Below are positions 1-9,211 of a stretch of DNA of 20,696 bases, piece by piece; positions within the stretch are counted from its first letter, which is position 1, and each line of letters begins with the position of its first letter. A program made the position numbers and the translations under genes. Source of the DNA: Botryllus schlosseri. Taxonomy: Eukaryota > Chordata > Ascidiacea > Stolidobranchia > Styelidae. The stretch covers positions 1 to 20,696 of the forward strand of contig ATSW01003391.1 of assembly GCA_000444245.1 (NCBI GenBank), given 5' to 3'. The notes under the pieces were generated by a model. The model made no database searches. It was not told the DNA's origin and saw nothing but the letters and a program-made list of their open reading frames with translations.

Positions 1-24
1 GGAGCCATAGGTTCCCGACCACTG
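1..24. mobile_element. Right terminus of a hAT-type transposon, cut by window edge
   Basis: The window opens with an AGCCAT stretch followed by GGTTCCCGACCACTG. This matches the usual right end of hAT/Charlie-type elements (reverse complement CAGTGG plus a GGTTCCC-like core). The rest of the element would lie outside the window to the left, so neither its length nor its 8-bp target duplication can be tested here. Motif recognition only. Confidence 0.4.
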
Positions 25-386
25 ATATAGAAAGATGAACTCTCAGGAAGACGGCTTGCCAGAAGTTCCCACTCTCAGACTGGACCGGCGATGTTATAGA
101 GCAAATAATTAAGCCATTCACCAGAGAATAAATAATGAATTATATTTTATGAGAACTTAATTTCTGTTTTGATGGATCGAACACGATGGAGATGATATTC
201 CTGTAACTGATGCGAAGAATACATCAGTAATCTGGTGTATATCTGGCAAGAAACAAACGTCGCCACGCATCAACGGTTTTTCATTGCTACGGGTTATTTG
301 TTTGTTCTGTTTGCTTGCTATGTAGACTAACGTTAGACGACGCCATCCTTGAAGTGAGGAGGGGATTTATGCTGGAATATTGAAAA
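25..386. other. Non-coding flank upstream of the zinc-finger gene
   Basis: I see no convincing exon, RNA gene or repeat here. The stretch ends at the proposed ATG of the plus-strand zinc-finger gene and would carry its promoter and 5' UTR, but no clear core promoter motif stands out. Confidence 0.4.
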
Positions 387-423
387 ATGGATCATCCAGT
401 AACGTATGGATCGTCTGCACAAA
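387..423 (+). CDS. Exon 1 of zinc-finger/PIN-like orphan gene
   Basis: A short ATG exon encodes MDHPVTYGSSAQ plus one base and ends in a perfect donor, A|GTAAGT, at 424-429. The 180-bp intron that follows ends in TTTCAACAG at 595-603. Both splice sites are in phase 1 and the join continues straight into the zinc-finger frame, which is why I choose this start over the later in-frame codons. The exon is too short to show domain content by itself; the support is the phase match and splice-site quality. Confidence 0.5.
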
Positions 424-603
424 GTAAGTCGCGATTCTTTCACGACAATCCAATAGTAAATTAGACTTGACTCCTAGAAAATGCATTCTACCAAAACTAA
501 CTATCAGTCCAGTACCGTATGCTATTATCGATGCAGCTATCTCCTAGTTGAAAATTTGACAAATCGTGTAATGGTATTGATTCATGATTTTGCATTTCAA
601 CAG

Positions 604-1271
604 ATCGTATTTGCTGTCTACACTGTAAAAAAGTCAAGAACTCAGATTGTGTGATTCTATTCCAAGAGAATTCTCTTGCTAAATGCCGCAAAATACTGCA
701 TATATGTATGTCAAATAGTTTGGCCCATAATGCTATCATGCTTCCTGTTCATGTTGACGACAGACACGGATACCACGCGGACTGTTACAAGAAATTTAGT
801 GCTTTACCTCCTGCACATCGTTCGAAATTAACTCAGGAGTTCGATGACAGTACCAATGCAACCAAAAATGCCACCGATACCAGCGCACGTATCACAAGGC
901 ATCCAATTTATTCTTCAAAAATTCCTAAGCCTTCATCGACAACTGGTGTTTTCCCAAAATCTTGCATTTTCTGCAACCGAACTAGAAAAAAAGTAAATGG
1001 CAAAAAGCTGCCTCTTTTCAATGTCAGAACTCAAAGCTGTGAAAATACAATACGACAGTATATTAAATTGAACAATGACAGACGATTGGAAGCAATACTC
1101 ATTGGCGTCAATTTTCATGTGAAAGAAGTCAAATATCACAACTACTGCAAGCTTACATATCAGAGGAAAGCTGAAGCAAGAAGACGAAAAATGAGAAGTA
1201 AATTGTTGAAAATGCTTGATCATTGCCCTTGCAAGCATGAATTCGTATCCAGGCAAATATGTATGGCTTGA
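604..1271 (+). CDS. Exon 2: tandem CxxC/HxxC zinc-finger region of an orphan repeat-associated protein
   Basis: From the acceptor the frame reads RICCLHCKKVK and runs open for about 222 codons to a TGA at 1269. Two similar treble-clef-like zinc modules are visible: a first C-x2-C (CLHC) paired with YHADCYKKF, and a second C-x2-C (CIFC) paired with YHNYCKLTY. This layout is typical of a large uncharacterised protein family that is highly multiplied in cnidarians, molluscs, insects and fish, where it behaves like a mobile-element protein. The family normally continues for several hundred residues before its C-terminal block. Here a basic stretch (RRRKMRSKLLK) leads directly into sequence of that block in another frame, so the middle appears deleted. 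Function unknown; DNA binding is only a guess. Confidence 0.6.
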
Positions 1272-1953
1272 TGTTGGCATCGACAGCAGTAATACCAGAC
1301 GATACATTAATGTTAATGAAATGTATGAGAATTTGGGTCATACACTATGCAAAGCATTGCCAATGTTTCATGCTTTGACTGGCTCAGACTATACAGCATC
1401 ATTTTGCAGAAAGGGAAAAACTTCTCCATTTAAAGTGCTGGAAAAAAATGTAGAAGCACAAATCGTTTTTGGAGCCGTAGTGAACCATTCCAAACTAACC
1501 AATGCCTCGATGGACATCATAGAAGCGTATGTCTGCCAGGTATATGGGAAAAGGAATTTGAAAAAGGTCAATGAAGTAAGGTTTAAAGTATTTGAGGACA
1601 AATACAAAACCAAAAAAGACATACTCTCTTGTACCAAGAAACTTGACGCTACCTTGCTGCCACCATGTCAGGAAGTATTGTACTTAAAAATCCATCGTGC
1701 TCACTTCGTGGCACGAAGGTGNGCATCTTCAACTTCACCACATGCACCNCCTGAATGCCCAGAAAACTTTGGTTGGGAGATGCAGGAAGGTTGTTACAAA
1801 GTTANATGGTACAAGGGTGATGCAATGCNCNGTGTGTTGGACATAGATNCCNGTGAAGACGAAGAGCTCCATTCACTGCCAATTGGTGATCGTGAAGAGG
1901 ATNTTGACCTCCTTGGAGATTCATCGGACACTGACACGGATGTTGATGACTGA
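1216..1953 (+). CDS. C-terminal PIN/FEN1-like block of the same orphan family (separate frame)
   Basis: This frame overlaps the end of the zinc-finger ORF at 1216-1271. It shows the family's hallmark run: LIIALAS, then W-x-(D/E)-VG, RYINVNEMYENLG, KALPMFHALTGSDYTASF, RKGK, and later LPPCQEVLYLKIHRAHFVA, FGW and W-x-x-GD. The LTG-x-D motif resembles the acidic metal site of PIN/XPG-type nucleases, so a nuclease-like fold is an inference. The tail is acidic (ED and DSDTDTDVDD) and ends at TGA 1951-1953. Eight single-base Ns fall inside the last 190 bp. With the central part of the family absent, this is probably an internally deleted copy. An ATTAAA at 1981-1986 could be its poly(A) signal. Confidence 0.6.
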   Translation: MIIALASMNSYPGKYVWLDVGIDSSNTRRYINVNEMYENLGHTLCKALPMFHALTGSDYTASFCRKGKTSPFKVLEKNVEAQIVFGAVVNHSKLTNASMDIIEAYVCQVYGKRNLKKVNEVRFKVFEDKYKTKKDILSCTKKLDATLLPPCQEVLYLKIHRAHFVARRXASSTSPHAXPECPENFGWEMQEGCYKVXWYKGDAMXXVLDIDXXEDEELHSLPIGDREEDXDLLGDSSDTDTDVDD

Positions 1954-2400
1954 ATTTTATACATGGTATTAATTTTATACATTAAAATTATTCCAATTCT
2001 TCATTTGCTTTCTGATTCTNGGCTACCAGCAGCACTGATGTGTTCGTTTTGATTTAAAATAGTTCTGGTTTGATTGTGAAGAGGATAATGATCTGCTTGG
2101 ATAGTCATTCGACACTGTTACTGATGTTCAAGACTGACTGTTATTTATGGGGCTCACTGTTCATTTTATTTGTCAAAATTAATCCAATTCCTTATTTGCT
2201 TTCTGATTATAGGCTGCCAGCAGCACTGTGTTCGTTTTGATTGATTTGACTGTGAAGACAATATTGAGGTCTAGTGGGCTCTGATGCTGATGTTGAGGAC
2301 TTGATGTTATTTATGGTTTTCATTTGATTAATTCCATTCCATATCGGTTTGGTGATTGTAGACTACCAGCACCGCTGTGTTCGAGTTTGTTATTTGTTGT
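1892..2400 (+). repeat. Three diverged tandem copies of a ~150-185 bp unit spanning gene tail and 3' flank
   Basis: Copies start with GTGAAGA at 1892, 2076 and 2252. Each holds, in order: a GAGGATNTTGA-type acidic-codon stretch; a GA-rich CACTGNNACTGATGTT stretch ending near a TGA; a TTATTTATGG/TTTTATACATGG segment; a TCCAATTC-TTATTTGCTTTCTGATT segment; GGCTACCAGCAGCACTG; and TGTTCGTTTTGATT. Copy 1 contains the real end of the coding frame, so copies 2 and 3 are duplicated pieces of the gene's last codons plus 3' UTR that have since diverged. The third copy is the shortest and most diverged. Confidence 0.75.
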
Positions 2401-3261
2401 AATTTGGAAGTAAACAACAATGGGATGGAATGTGCTATATTTTATGTATAGGGAATTCTTTCTGGTAGTATGGTCATTCCATAGCTTGAAATTTCTATGC
2501 CTTATTATTAGTTAATTAGTAAGAAGCTTGCGTCGAGGCTACAACTCAGTATTAATTATCTGGACTCGGAAGCTAGCATATTTCAGTGCTGACGTAGAGT
2601 TTAAATAAGACATTACAATTTGGAAATCTGAAACCTGAAGGGCTCACTTCACGGTAAGTGGTCTGATTTTGCTAATTTGCGAAGACATTGGTGACCTGAT
2701 TGAATATTCTGACAATCACCACAATAAAAACCCATTATTAGCTGTAACACTCTCCCGTTCCGGTCGTGAATAGGAAAATGTGGCAAGAACTTTTTATGAA
2801 AGCCTATCTTTTGACGCCTATATCTCGCGTTACCACCATTATCATTCGTCAGTTCATACATATTCTGTTAGGCAAAAGGCAGTTCTTCCTTAAAATTTCG
2901 GAACTGACGCTGTACAAATGAGTCGAAATTTCGGTTTTATGCAGATTTCCGCTGCCCCGTCACAGCCAAACCCCCCGGAGCGGTAACGGCTGACGCTCAA
3001 ATTTATAATCAGTGGAATGCATATTTTCAATTTTAACCTTCAAACCTTCTAAGACCCTATGAGCACGCACTTCGGCCGTCGGCTCCCAGACTATAAGGCA
3101 TGGGAAACGGACTGAAAACCATGACTTTTTGAAAGTCGGTCGATTCTGAACAACCTTAATGACCGCATATATTTCGAGAAATTTAGCTGCAGAATTAGCT
3201 TTGAAATGATAAGAGTCTTCCCAATATCTATATGTTACTTTCAAGAATGGTAAATGACAAT
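2401..3261. other. Intergenic sequence without a recognised gene
   Basis: Short minus-strand open frames occur (2649-2861, 2960-3244), the first with a CGDC...HQC cysteine pattern that hints at a transposase zinc finger, but neither has enough recognisable sequence to annotate. The stretch ends at a hAT-type terminus and may be the interior of that decayed element. Confidence 0.3.
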
Positions 3262-3278
3262 AAGGTTGAGAACCACTG
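3262..3278. mobile_element. hAT/Charlie-type right terminal repeat
   Basis: AAGGTTGAGAACCACTG is an exact reverse complement of the classic CAGTGGTTCTCAACCTT end of hAT-Charlie transposons. The next 8 bases (GTCTAGGA, 3279-3286) would be the right copy of the target duplication. No matching left end with that octamer is visible upstream, so the element is truncated, rearranged or begins outside the window. Confidence 0.6.
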
Positions 3279-3286
3279 GTCTAGGA

Positions 3287-3989
3287 CATTAACCTTGTGC
3301 ATACGATAAATCACCACATTAGGAAGTGTATACACACACGTAGAAGTCTTACATTTGACGCAATGAAGATAGACGTCTGGTAATACGTGCGCTTGGAAAA
3401 ATGCAGTGAAAACAGCCATAAAAATAACACCCTCATTTGAATAACCATGGACCTTCTGAGCAATGTAGAGTTATATTCATTGCAACACGACAGTAACGTT
3501 GCCATACATATTCGAAGCATACAGTTCTACGACTAGGTCGGAAACCTTGACCTAGTTAGTTTATTCAGAGTTAAATAGACGCCTCAATCAATATAAAAGT
3601 AAATAAATAAATTTATGCATTAATAGGCTACATGACAATCACATTGTAATACCTCTTGTGTATCGCATTGTATACTGAGTGTGTCTTGATCGGAAAATGA
3701 ATAATCTGACGATTATTGTTAATTAATATTGATAGCAGTCCTTGGCACGAGTTTTGCTAACACAGTTTGAATGTTTGTGGTAGGTAAAATTTAGTCAGAA
3801 ACACGCCAGTGATAACAACAATCAAAATGTCGAGGTTTTCCAAGCTCAATTATTTTGGTCCCAGAAATTGTTATAGCAACAAATCAACTGTCTGCTTTTG
3901 TCACTCCTTGACGATATGAATGAAAAAATGAAATTAATAAATGAAAGTGTTCCATATAAAAGTTGTTGATAAAGTAATCAATTGCATAC
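3287..3989. other. AT-rich non-coding stretch downstream of a CCP exon
   Basis: I searched both strands for further sushi or protease exons continuing from the donor at 3984-3989 and found none. Nothing else is recognised. Confidence 0.4.
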
Positions 3990-4160
3990 CTTCACATATT
4001 GGTACCTCTCCCCAAGACCCCTTGTTATTACAGTGGCCTTCGTCCGCACCATTGAGACGGTATCCAGAATCGCACGAGTATGTTGCTACGCTATCGAGTT
4101 CAAAAGAATCCACTTCAACTTTACCATTTATTGGACTGCTAGGCGGTGGACAGCGTTTGA
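3990..4160 (-). CDS. Sushi/CCP module exon of a second complement-like gene or extra downstream exon
   Basis: Read on the minus strand after the acceptor TTTCCAG, the exon encodes 57 residues: RCPPPSSPINGKVEV, then YSCDSGYRLNG, GHCNNKGSWGE and PICE. These supply the four cysteines, the Pro-rich start, the Y/F-x-C-x-x-GY core and the conserved Trp of a CCP (sushi) domain. The donor is G|GTATGC. Start and end phases are both 1, the standard arrangement for CCP exons, with 171 nt in total. It lies 5.8 kb downstream of the protease stop, on the same strand. Either it is the first visible exon of a neighbouring paralogue, or it is spliced from the phase 1 donor next to that stop. Confidence 0.85.
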
Positions 4161-4670
4161 CTGGAAATTCAAATGAAAATTCATTGAATGATTTGAGAAA
4201 AATACAACAATAATAATATGGACAAGCGAATTAATATGTAGTTGTCTTGAACAGAGATTCAAGAATTTCCAAAGCCATTATTTTTGGGTGTACAGATAAC
4301 CTAATTACTTGATATGATAATCTTCAAGGAGTATGAAACCTCAGCATAAGTTTCTTGGCACTTAAATCAAATGTAAGACATATTTTACCATGCCATTATG
4401 CGTAATACAGCTGGAAAGGTACATTTGTTAATCAATCCATATTGCCGTGACAACTTTGCTATACGTGTCACTTCTTTGCTATAGTCACAAACACACTTGG
4501 TTTGGAAATGAACAGAAGAGTCACAGAAAACGTGTGAAGCATGAAGAAATTTACATTTGCATGAAATTCAGCAAATGTTGCATATGTTAAACTATTTCAG
4601 CATTCGCGACCCATTGCCATTTTTGCCCATCTATCGGTCCCCTGCTTTACAAAATTGTGTCATCATCAAC
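4161..4670. other. Non-coding stretch upstream of the CCP exon
   Basis: If the CCP exon at 3990-4160 belongs to a separate gene, its upstream exons should lie in or beyond this stretch. I find no signal peptide, CCP or cysteine-rich exon on the minus strand. Confidence 0.35.
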
Positions 4671-4683
4671 TTGGGAACCACTG
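4671..4683. mobile_element. hAT-type right terminal repeat (solo)
   Basis: TTGGGAACCACTG reads as the reverse complement of the CAGTGGTTCCCAA end common in hAT elements, followed by a possible 8-bp target site GCGAAAAC. No partner end with that octamer was seen. Confidence 0.4.
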
Positions 4684-4862
4684 GCGAAAACAGAGATGAG
4701 ATTGCTGGGATGACCTTTATTAGTAATCAGATAGGTTTTTAGGCAACAAATATTTTTGGAGATACACGCATTCGCCCATGAAACTTGAAGTGGTCCGCGA
4801 TCCAAAAAGTTCAAGAACCCTTGATATCTGGTAATGTAGAACGCTACTATGTAGGCATAGGG

Positions 4863-4925
4863 CAGTGGTTGGTAACCATTTTGCCAGCGCCCTCTTAGGG
4901 GCGATTTGGATTTCGAACGGGGCAG
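4863..4925. mobile_element. hAT-type left terminus (solo)
   Basis: CAGTGGTTGGTAACCATTTT is followed by GCCAGCGCCCTCTTAGGGGC. It has the CAGTGGTT...AACC form of a hAT left terminal repeat and a C/G-rich subterminal block. No right end with the preceding octamer GCATAGGG was found. Confidence 0.4.
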
Positions 4926-5196
4926 AAACACTCAGGAGGTGATGTGTTTGGTGCTGATACACTATGAAGGCACTGTAGAAAATTTTGGTAGCAGCAATGT
5001 TCCTTCTGACCTAACAAAGTCTGCACGCACAAAAACTCCACCTGTGGTTTGAAAAATTATCCCTATATCTTTTAAAGAAGGCACTGATGATCTTCAGACC
5101 AAATTGATGATCATTTCAGATATACAAATGTACCGTATATTACTAATTTGTAATCAGACGAATCGACACCATATCTTTTTGTGGAAAATGCATTAA

Positions 5197-6639
5197 CCCT
5201 TTGTAACCGGCCGGCCTACTGACCAAAATTTTACTGCATCCACGTAAAAAACGATAAAATGTCATCCATATGGCTTAAATCGACGCCCAACATATTGGCG
5301 TAAACCTGAAGTAGCCGGCTAGCGGTCTGAGATACTCTCACGGCTCAGCCGCCAGAGGGAATAGCGGTATGCGAGAAAATGTTCTCGATTTCTTGAAAAT
5401 AAAATACAATTTTGTTCTTCTATATCTCCTGACGTCACACCTAGGCCCTCTCTTAGTTTTTGACCACCTGATTGCATTCCGCATGAATCTCTACGTTCCA
5501 ACGAGACATTACATGCTACTATAGCGCCTCATAGCCCAGCGCTACGATCTTGGAAAGGTAGAGATGGTAAGCACAATCACGCGGCCGCCGCCGACGAGTA
5601 ATCGATTACGTAATCGCGTATTCTCGCTGAAGGCAACAAGCGTCCAGTTCTACATAACATAGTACCTTCCTTGGTAATTTTGCCGTTAGTATACATCTCC
5701 ATGCTATTGAAGTGTTACCAACCCCAGTTGCTTGTTATATGTAACTTGCAACTGCAAGGAATCCGTAAGTATACACATATTGCCTTATTCGACACTGCCC
5801 ACTGCCCAGTGCCCATATACGCCTGGGAAGTCATTTCACGTGATACATTGCTTTATTTCGCATCAATTTGAACTGTATTCTACACGGCTAATGTTCCATG
5901 TATGATCAACAGTAGTGATAGAAGCCAACAGTAACTTCGTGTGCCATCTAAAACAGATATATAACTGCCTCTATATAATGTTGTTATCACAGGCTCGGGT
6001 GCAAAAATAGCCTAACTCGCACGCTTATTTGTGCGGTGTTAGGGCTGGTGTCGGCTTTCTTATACAAAACTAAGCTCCATGATAGGGATATTGATGGATA
6101 TGCCAGGATAATGACTAACCATATGTATAATTTGCTATTTCCTGAAGCAATTGTACAATGTACATCTGTTTGAAACCGCAACGTGTCGGGTCATCTTACA
6201 CAGTCATGATTTTCCCGTGATAAGGTATGCTTCTTTCACGTCAATTTGAAACATCTTCTACGAGCTAATCTTCGATATAAGGACTTTCATAGAATAGTAT
6301 GACCAACAACAAGTCATAGAAGATAACTGTAATCGGTTATATGACGTCTAGAACGGAAGATACAATGGTTTATATTGCAGGCGGTCACTCACGCGAACAT
6401 CATTACAAATTCAATTTTGCGGGAAACATTTTTGCGTGGCCAATCTGCATTTCAAGCAGGATATACATTGCAACATTAGGTTATACATGGTCTGATGTAT
6501 GCGTATTTATAGGAGCTATACATACAAACCGATTGCAATCGTTTATGACCAATACAGGTCTAGCTATCTTGGATTAAATATCGACTCCTCTGCGTTGAAC
6601 AGTCGCGGTCTAGCATACTAGACCGCCGGTCGCAAAGGG
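5197..6639. mobile_element. piggyBac-like non-autonomous element with TTAA target sites
   Basis: The left end at 5193 reads TTAA then CCCTTTGTAACCGGCCGG. The right end reads, in reverse complement from 6643, TTAA then CCCTTTGCGACCGGCGG. TTAA flanks and inverted ends beginning CCCTTTG are the signature of piggyBac-type transposons. The 1.44 kb between them holds no recognisable transposase; the open frames are short and in varied directions. A near-palindrome GGTCTAGCATACTAGACC lies just inside the right end (6607-6624), and a diverged internal repeat occupies about 5832-5935 and 6212-6330. It is a non-coding passenger, probably old. Confidence 0.7.
5832..6330. repeat. Diverged internal direct repeat inside the piggyBac-like element
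   Basis: A block at about 5832-5935 (CGTGATA, TTTCGCATCAATTTGAA, TTCTAC, GGCTAAT, CAACAGTA, ATAGAAG) recurs at about 6212-6330 with the same order of words (CGTGATA, TTTCACGTCAATTTGAA, TTCTAC, GAGCTAAT, CAACAACA, ATAGAAG). The offset is about 380 bp. Similarity is partial and was judged by eye. Confidence 0.5.
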
Positions 6640-6642
6640 TTA

Positions 6643-6858
6643 AAATGCGATAAAAAACTCGAGTCCGCCGAAACGAAAGTCAGAGTTTTGCAAAGTTCGG
6701 GGAAATAGGGAGGTTAAAGTTATGACCGTTTTTTCTAGTCAATACCAGATATTATCGTAAAATGTGAGTAATTCGTGAGTCCAGCCTAAATGATGACCTT
6801 TTCTTTAGTCAATACCACACTACCAGAAAAATGCGGGTAAATCGAGAGTCCAGCCGTG
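6643..6858. repeat. 71-bp tandem repeat, two copies plus a partial one
   Basis: ATGACC-TTTTNTTTAGTCAATACCA and a downstream GTGAGTAA-TCGTGAGTCCAGCC stretch occur at 6722-6788 and again at 6793-6858, offset 71 bp. A shorter similar piece (AATGCGATAAAAAACTCGAG, then TCCGCC) lies at 6643-6670, directly next to the right TTAA of the piggyBac-like element. Confidence 0.65.
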
Positions 6859-6981
6859 GCCACCCTATGTTACCAACTATTGTCCATCGGACCCAGCCAT
6901 GAGTTGAAAAATCAGAGGAACATTGGGTAGCAGTGTAAAGAGTAATATTAGTTTTCATAGGTATACAAAGTTCTCTATATA

Positions 6982-8058
6982 GGGAAAAGGAGGCCAAGAG
7001 AGACACTTTTCTGATATTTCAATGCCACTCGAAGAGTAATGCCTTCTGAGGATTAATTTTGGAGCCAATGGACAGCCAGTGATCTGTACTATTTATGACT
7101 ATGTCTTGAGTTATATTGAACAACATACTTATGAATTTCTTGGCCCTCAAAACTCAAATGTCTCAACACCACTCGAAGAGTAATGCCTTCTGAGGATTAA
7201 TTTTGGTGACAATGGAAAGCCAGTAATCTGTACTATTTATGACTATGTCTTGAGTTATATTGAACAACATACTTATGGATTTCTTGGCCCTCAGAAATCC
7301 CTGCTCAAATGTCTCAGCTTACCCCCAGATGAGGGTAAGATGAGACACACTGTGTTCAAGATTAGACACCAAGCAATTCTTTCTCAATACACCACCAATT
7401 CAGCCCAAATGATGAATCAACTAGCAACATCATGAATAAAATATAATAATCATGAAATAATTCACTTTTAAAAAGAATTTGTACATCATACACGAATTTG
7501 AATGACATCAAAAACCAATTATCCATGGGATCCAGCAACAATAGGTGTTTCGTTATTATTTTGTCTTCTAACGTCACATCTGGCCAACTACTAGATATAT
7601 AATCTATTATGTGTGCCTTGAACAGTAAATTTCGAATATTGGGAGGTGTTCAATGGAAAAGCACTCCGATACCCATGTCTCATCTTACCCCCACACCTGA
7701 ATTATTGTATAAATATTAATAATAAAAAATATTTTGTCTATTACTTTTTAGAGGTAAGTGCATGATAGCACTGCTAATATTGCACTCTACCAGATCCAGT
7801 AATGTTTTATAATATGAAATACTAGGATAGTTATGCCCTTACAAACACAAATTCACATAACTTACACAGACTATGAAAATATAGTTTTGGGCATTTTTAT
7901 ACCTAACCTCAAATCTGTTCGCCTTGTTAATATGGTAGGGCTATAGAATGACATTATGGGAACAACATAGTTGAAGGAATCTGTCCATCAGAAAGTATTT
8001 CTATGAAAAAATTGCATGTCTCATCTCGCCCTGTGTCTCATTTTGGCCTCCTCTCTCC
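6982..8058. mobile_element. Unclassified DNA transposon/MITE-like element with inverted ends and TA flanks
   Basis: Left end GGGAAAAGGAGGCCAAGAGA leads into GACAC. The right end in reverse complement is GGAGAGAGGAGGCCAAAATG leading into AGACAC. The repeats match over about 25 bp and both are flanked by TA. Inside are several AGATGAGACA words on both strands (7335, 7676, 8016 and at the ends), which look like subterminal binding repeats, and a 144-bp tandem duplication. No transposase frame is recognised. TA flanks suggest a Tc1/mariner- or PIF-like target choice, but the family is not assigned. Confidence 0.6.
7025..7318. repeat. Tandem duplication, 144-bp unit, two copies
   Basis: The block starting CCACTCGAAGAGTAATGCC at 7025 recurs at 7169. 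Both run through TTCTGAGGATTAATTTTGG, TGTACTATTTATGACTATGT, TATTGAACAACATACTTATG and TTCTTGGCCCTCA to CTCAAATGTCTCA. Only a handful of substitutions and one short insertion in copy 2 separate them, so the duplication is recent compared with the surrounding element. Confidence 0.9.
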
Positions 8059-8111
8059 TACCTGAGATCTCGTAGCAAATCCACGAAATTGCACGAAATA
8101 TACCGACCATA

Positions 8112-9209
8112 GGCACCAAACGCTAATTTTCCTTAGGTATGCCAGTTCGATGACGTCACAAAGGAATGACGTCATGATCTGACGGAATTGATAATTAGGG
8201 TTAATATAGCATCAATTCATGAGGGTTAAGTGCATGCATGAATGCCGATTATGCAATATCTTCGTGTTAACAAACTTGCGCGTATGATAAGCTTGTCAAC
8301 GAGTCTGGAAGTGCTGTCAATTAGCGAGTCCCTGATCGCTAGCGAACAATTAAATACGCCGCTTATCAACACGTATTACGTAACCTTGGCGCCGATTCGC
8401 GCAAGGCAAAATGTCCGTGTTGTTATGGAATCTGTTCTTTAATGGCACCGATTTCAGGTTGTTCAAACCTTCCTCATCTTTTACAACTCAAGCCTTGACA
8501 GTTGATACACATCTTCTGATGGTTATGTTTAGGTATTAGCGGAATTAACTTACGCATGCACAGCGCACTAACAATCGCACATGTCTGCGGACATTCGATG
8601 TCATTCAGTTCAGCGATGTCGCTCTTTAATTACAATCGCTAACCAACTAACACCTAACAGCATTGTCACCAAGCCATCGAAAGATTGGAGCCAACGCATG
8701 CTAGGCTCGAGAGATGGGAGCGATGATATCTTTCGTACCAAGCCTGACGCAGATGCGATTGTGTAGGCAAGCGATAGTATCGTGTTCGCCAATGCAGATG
8801 CGATAGTGCAGGCAGCGACGATACAGTTCGCACCGGGCCTACTGCTGATGTGATTGTTCATAATGCTCAAGCGAGTGAAACTAGGCTTGTTGGAGACACG
8901 ATAAATCAGGCTAGCGTCCCAAGCGATGATTACCGAGCGTACGGCAATCAATGACATAATTTCGCGATCATCTCAGCGGGAGATCGCGCCGCGTTACATT
9001 GGGCACAGACAATTCTCGCTAATTGGCCGCGCGCAACGGGTTACCTCGCTCACAAGGAAATGTCGTAAACGGAAATACAGTGCGATTCGTTCTAAATAAC
9101 ACAATCGGGGCTTATGCCGATTCATGCCAAACCGAATTCTAGGTATGCCGCATACTTAAAAAAATGTCAAGGTATGCCTGGCATACCTTGCTGACCCAGG
9201 TTCGGCACC
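8112..9209. mobile_element. Second unclassified element with inverted AGGTATGCCAG-bearing ends and TA flanks
   Basis: The left end reads GGCACCAAACG, and AGGTATGCCAG follows 24 bp in (near 8135). The right end in reverse complement reads GGTGCCGAACC, then AGGTATGCCAG at the same spacing. Both sides are flanked by TA (8110-8111, 9210-9211). A near-perfect palindrome CAAGGTATGCC-T-GGCATACCTTG sits at 9169-9191. The interior has two TGACGTCA octamers (8151-8158, 8167-8174) and diverged short tandem repeats near 8690-8840. No transposase is recognised; the 115-codon minus frame at 8610-8957 looks like chance in repeat sequence. Confidence 0.5.
8690..8845. repeat. Diverged ~45-bp tandem repeats
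   Basis: ACGCAGATGCGATTGTGTAGGC begins at 8747 and a close variant, ATGCAGATGCGATAGTGCAGGC, begins at 8792. A weaker third unit (AGCGATGATATCTTTCGTACC) lies upstream at about 8719 and matches AGCGACGATACAGTTCGCACC downstream. Minisatellite-like and old. Confidence 0.5.
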
Positions 9210-9211
9210 TA

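Noticed and set aside
933-1637. Minus-strand open frames opposite the zinc-finger/PIN-like gene
   Set aside because: They are antisense shadows; conserved family motifs lie on the plus strand.
2649-2861. Minus-strand frame with a CGDC...HQC cysteine pattern as a transposase fragment
   Set aside because: It faintly recalls the C-terminal zinc finger of piggyBac-type transposases, but too few residues agree to call it.
7025-7318. CRISPR-like array
   Set aside because: Only two long units without spacers, in animal DNA; a simple tandem duplication.
8610-8957. 115-codon minus-strand open frame as a gene
   Set aside because: It overlaps diverged short tandem repeats inside a TA-flanked element, and its protein resembles nothing I recognise; the apparent length comes from the repeats.
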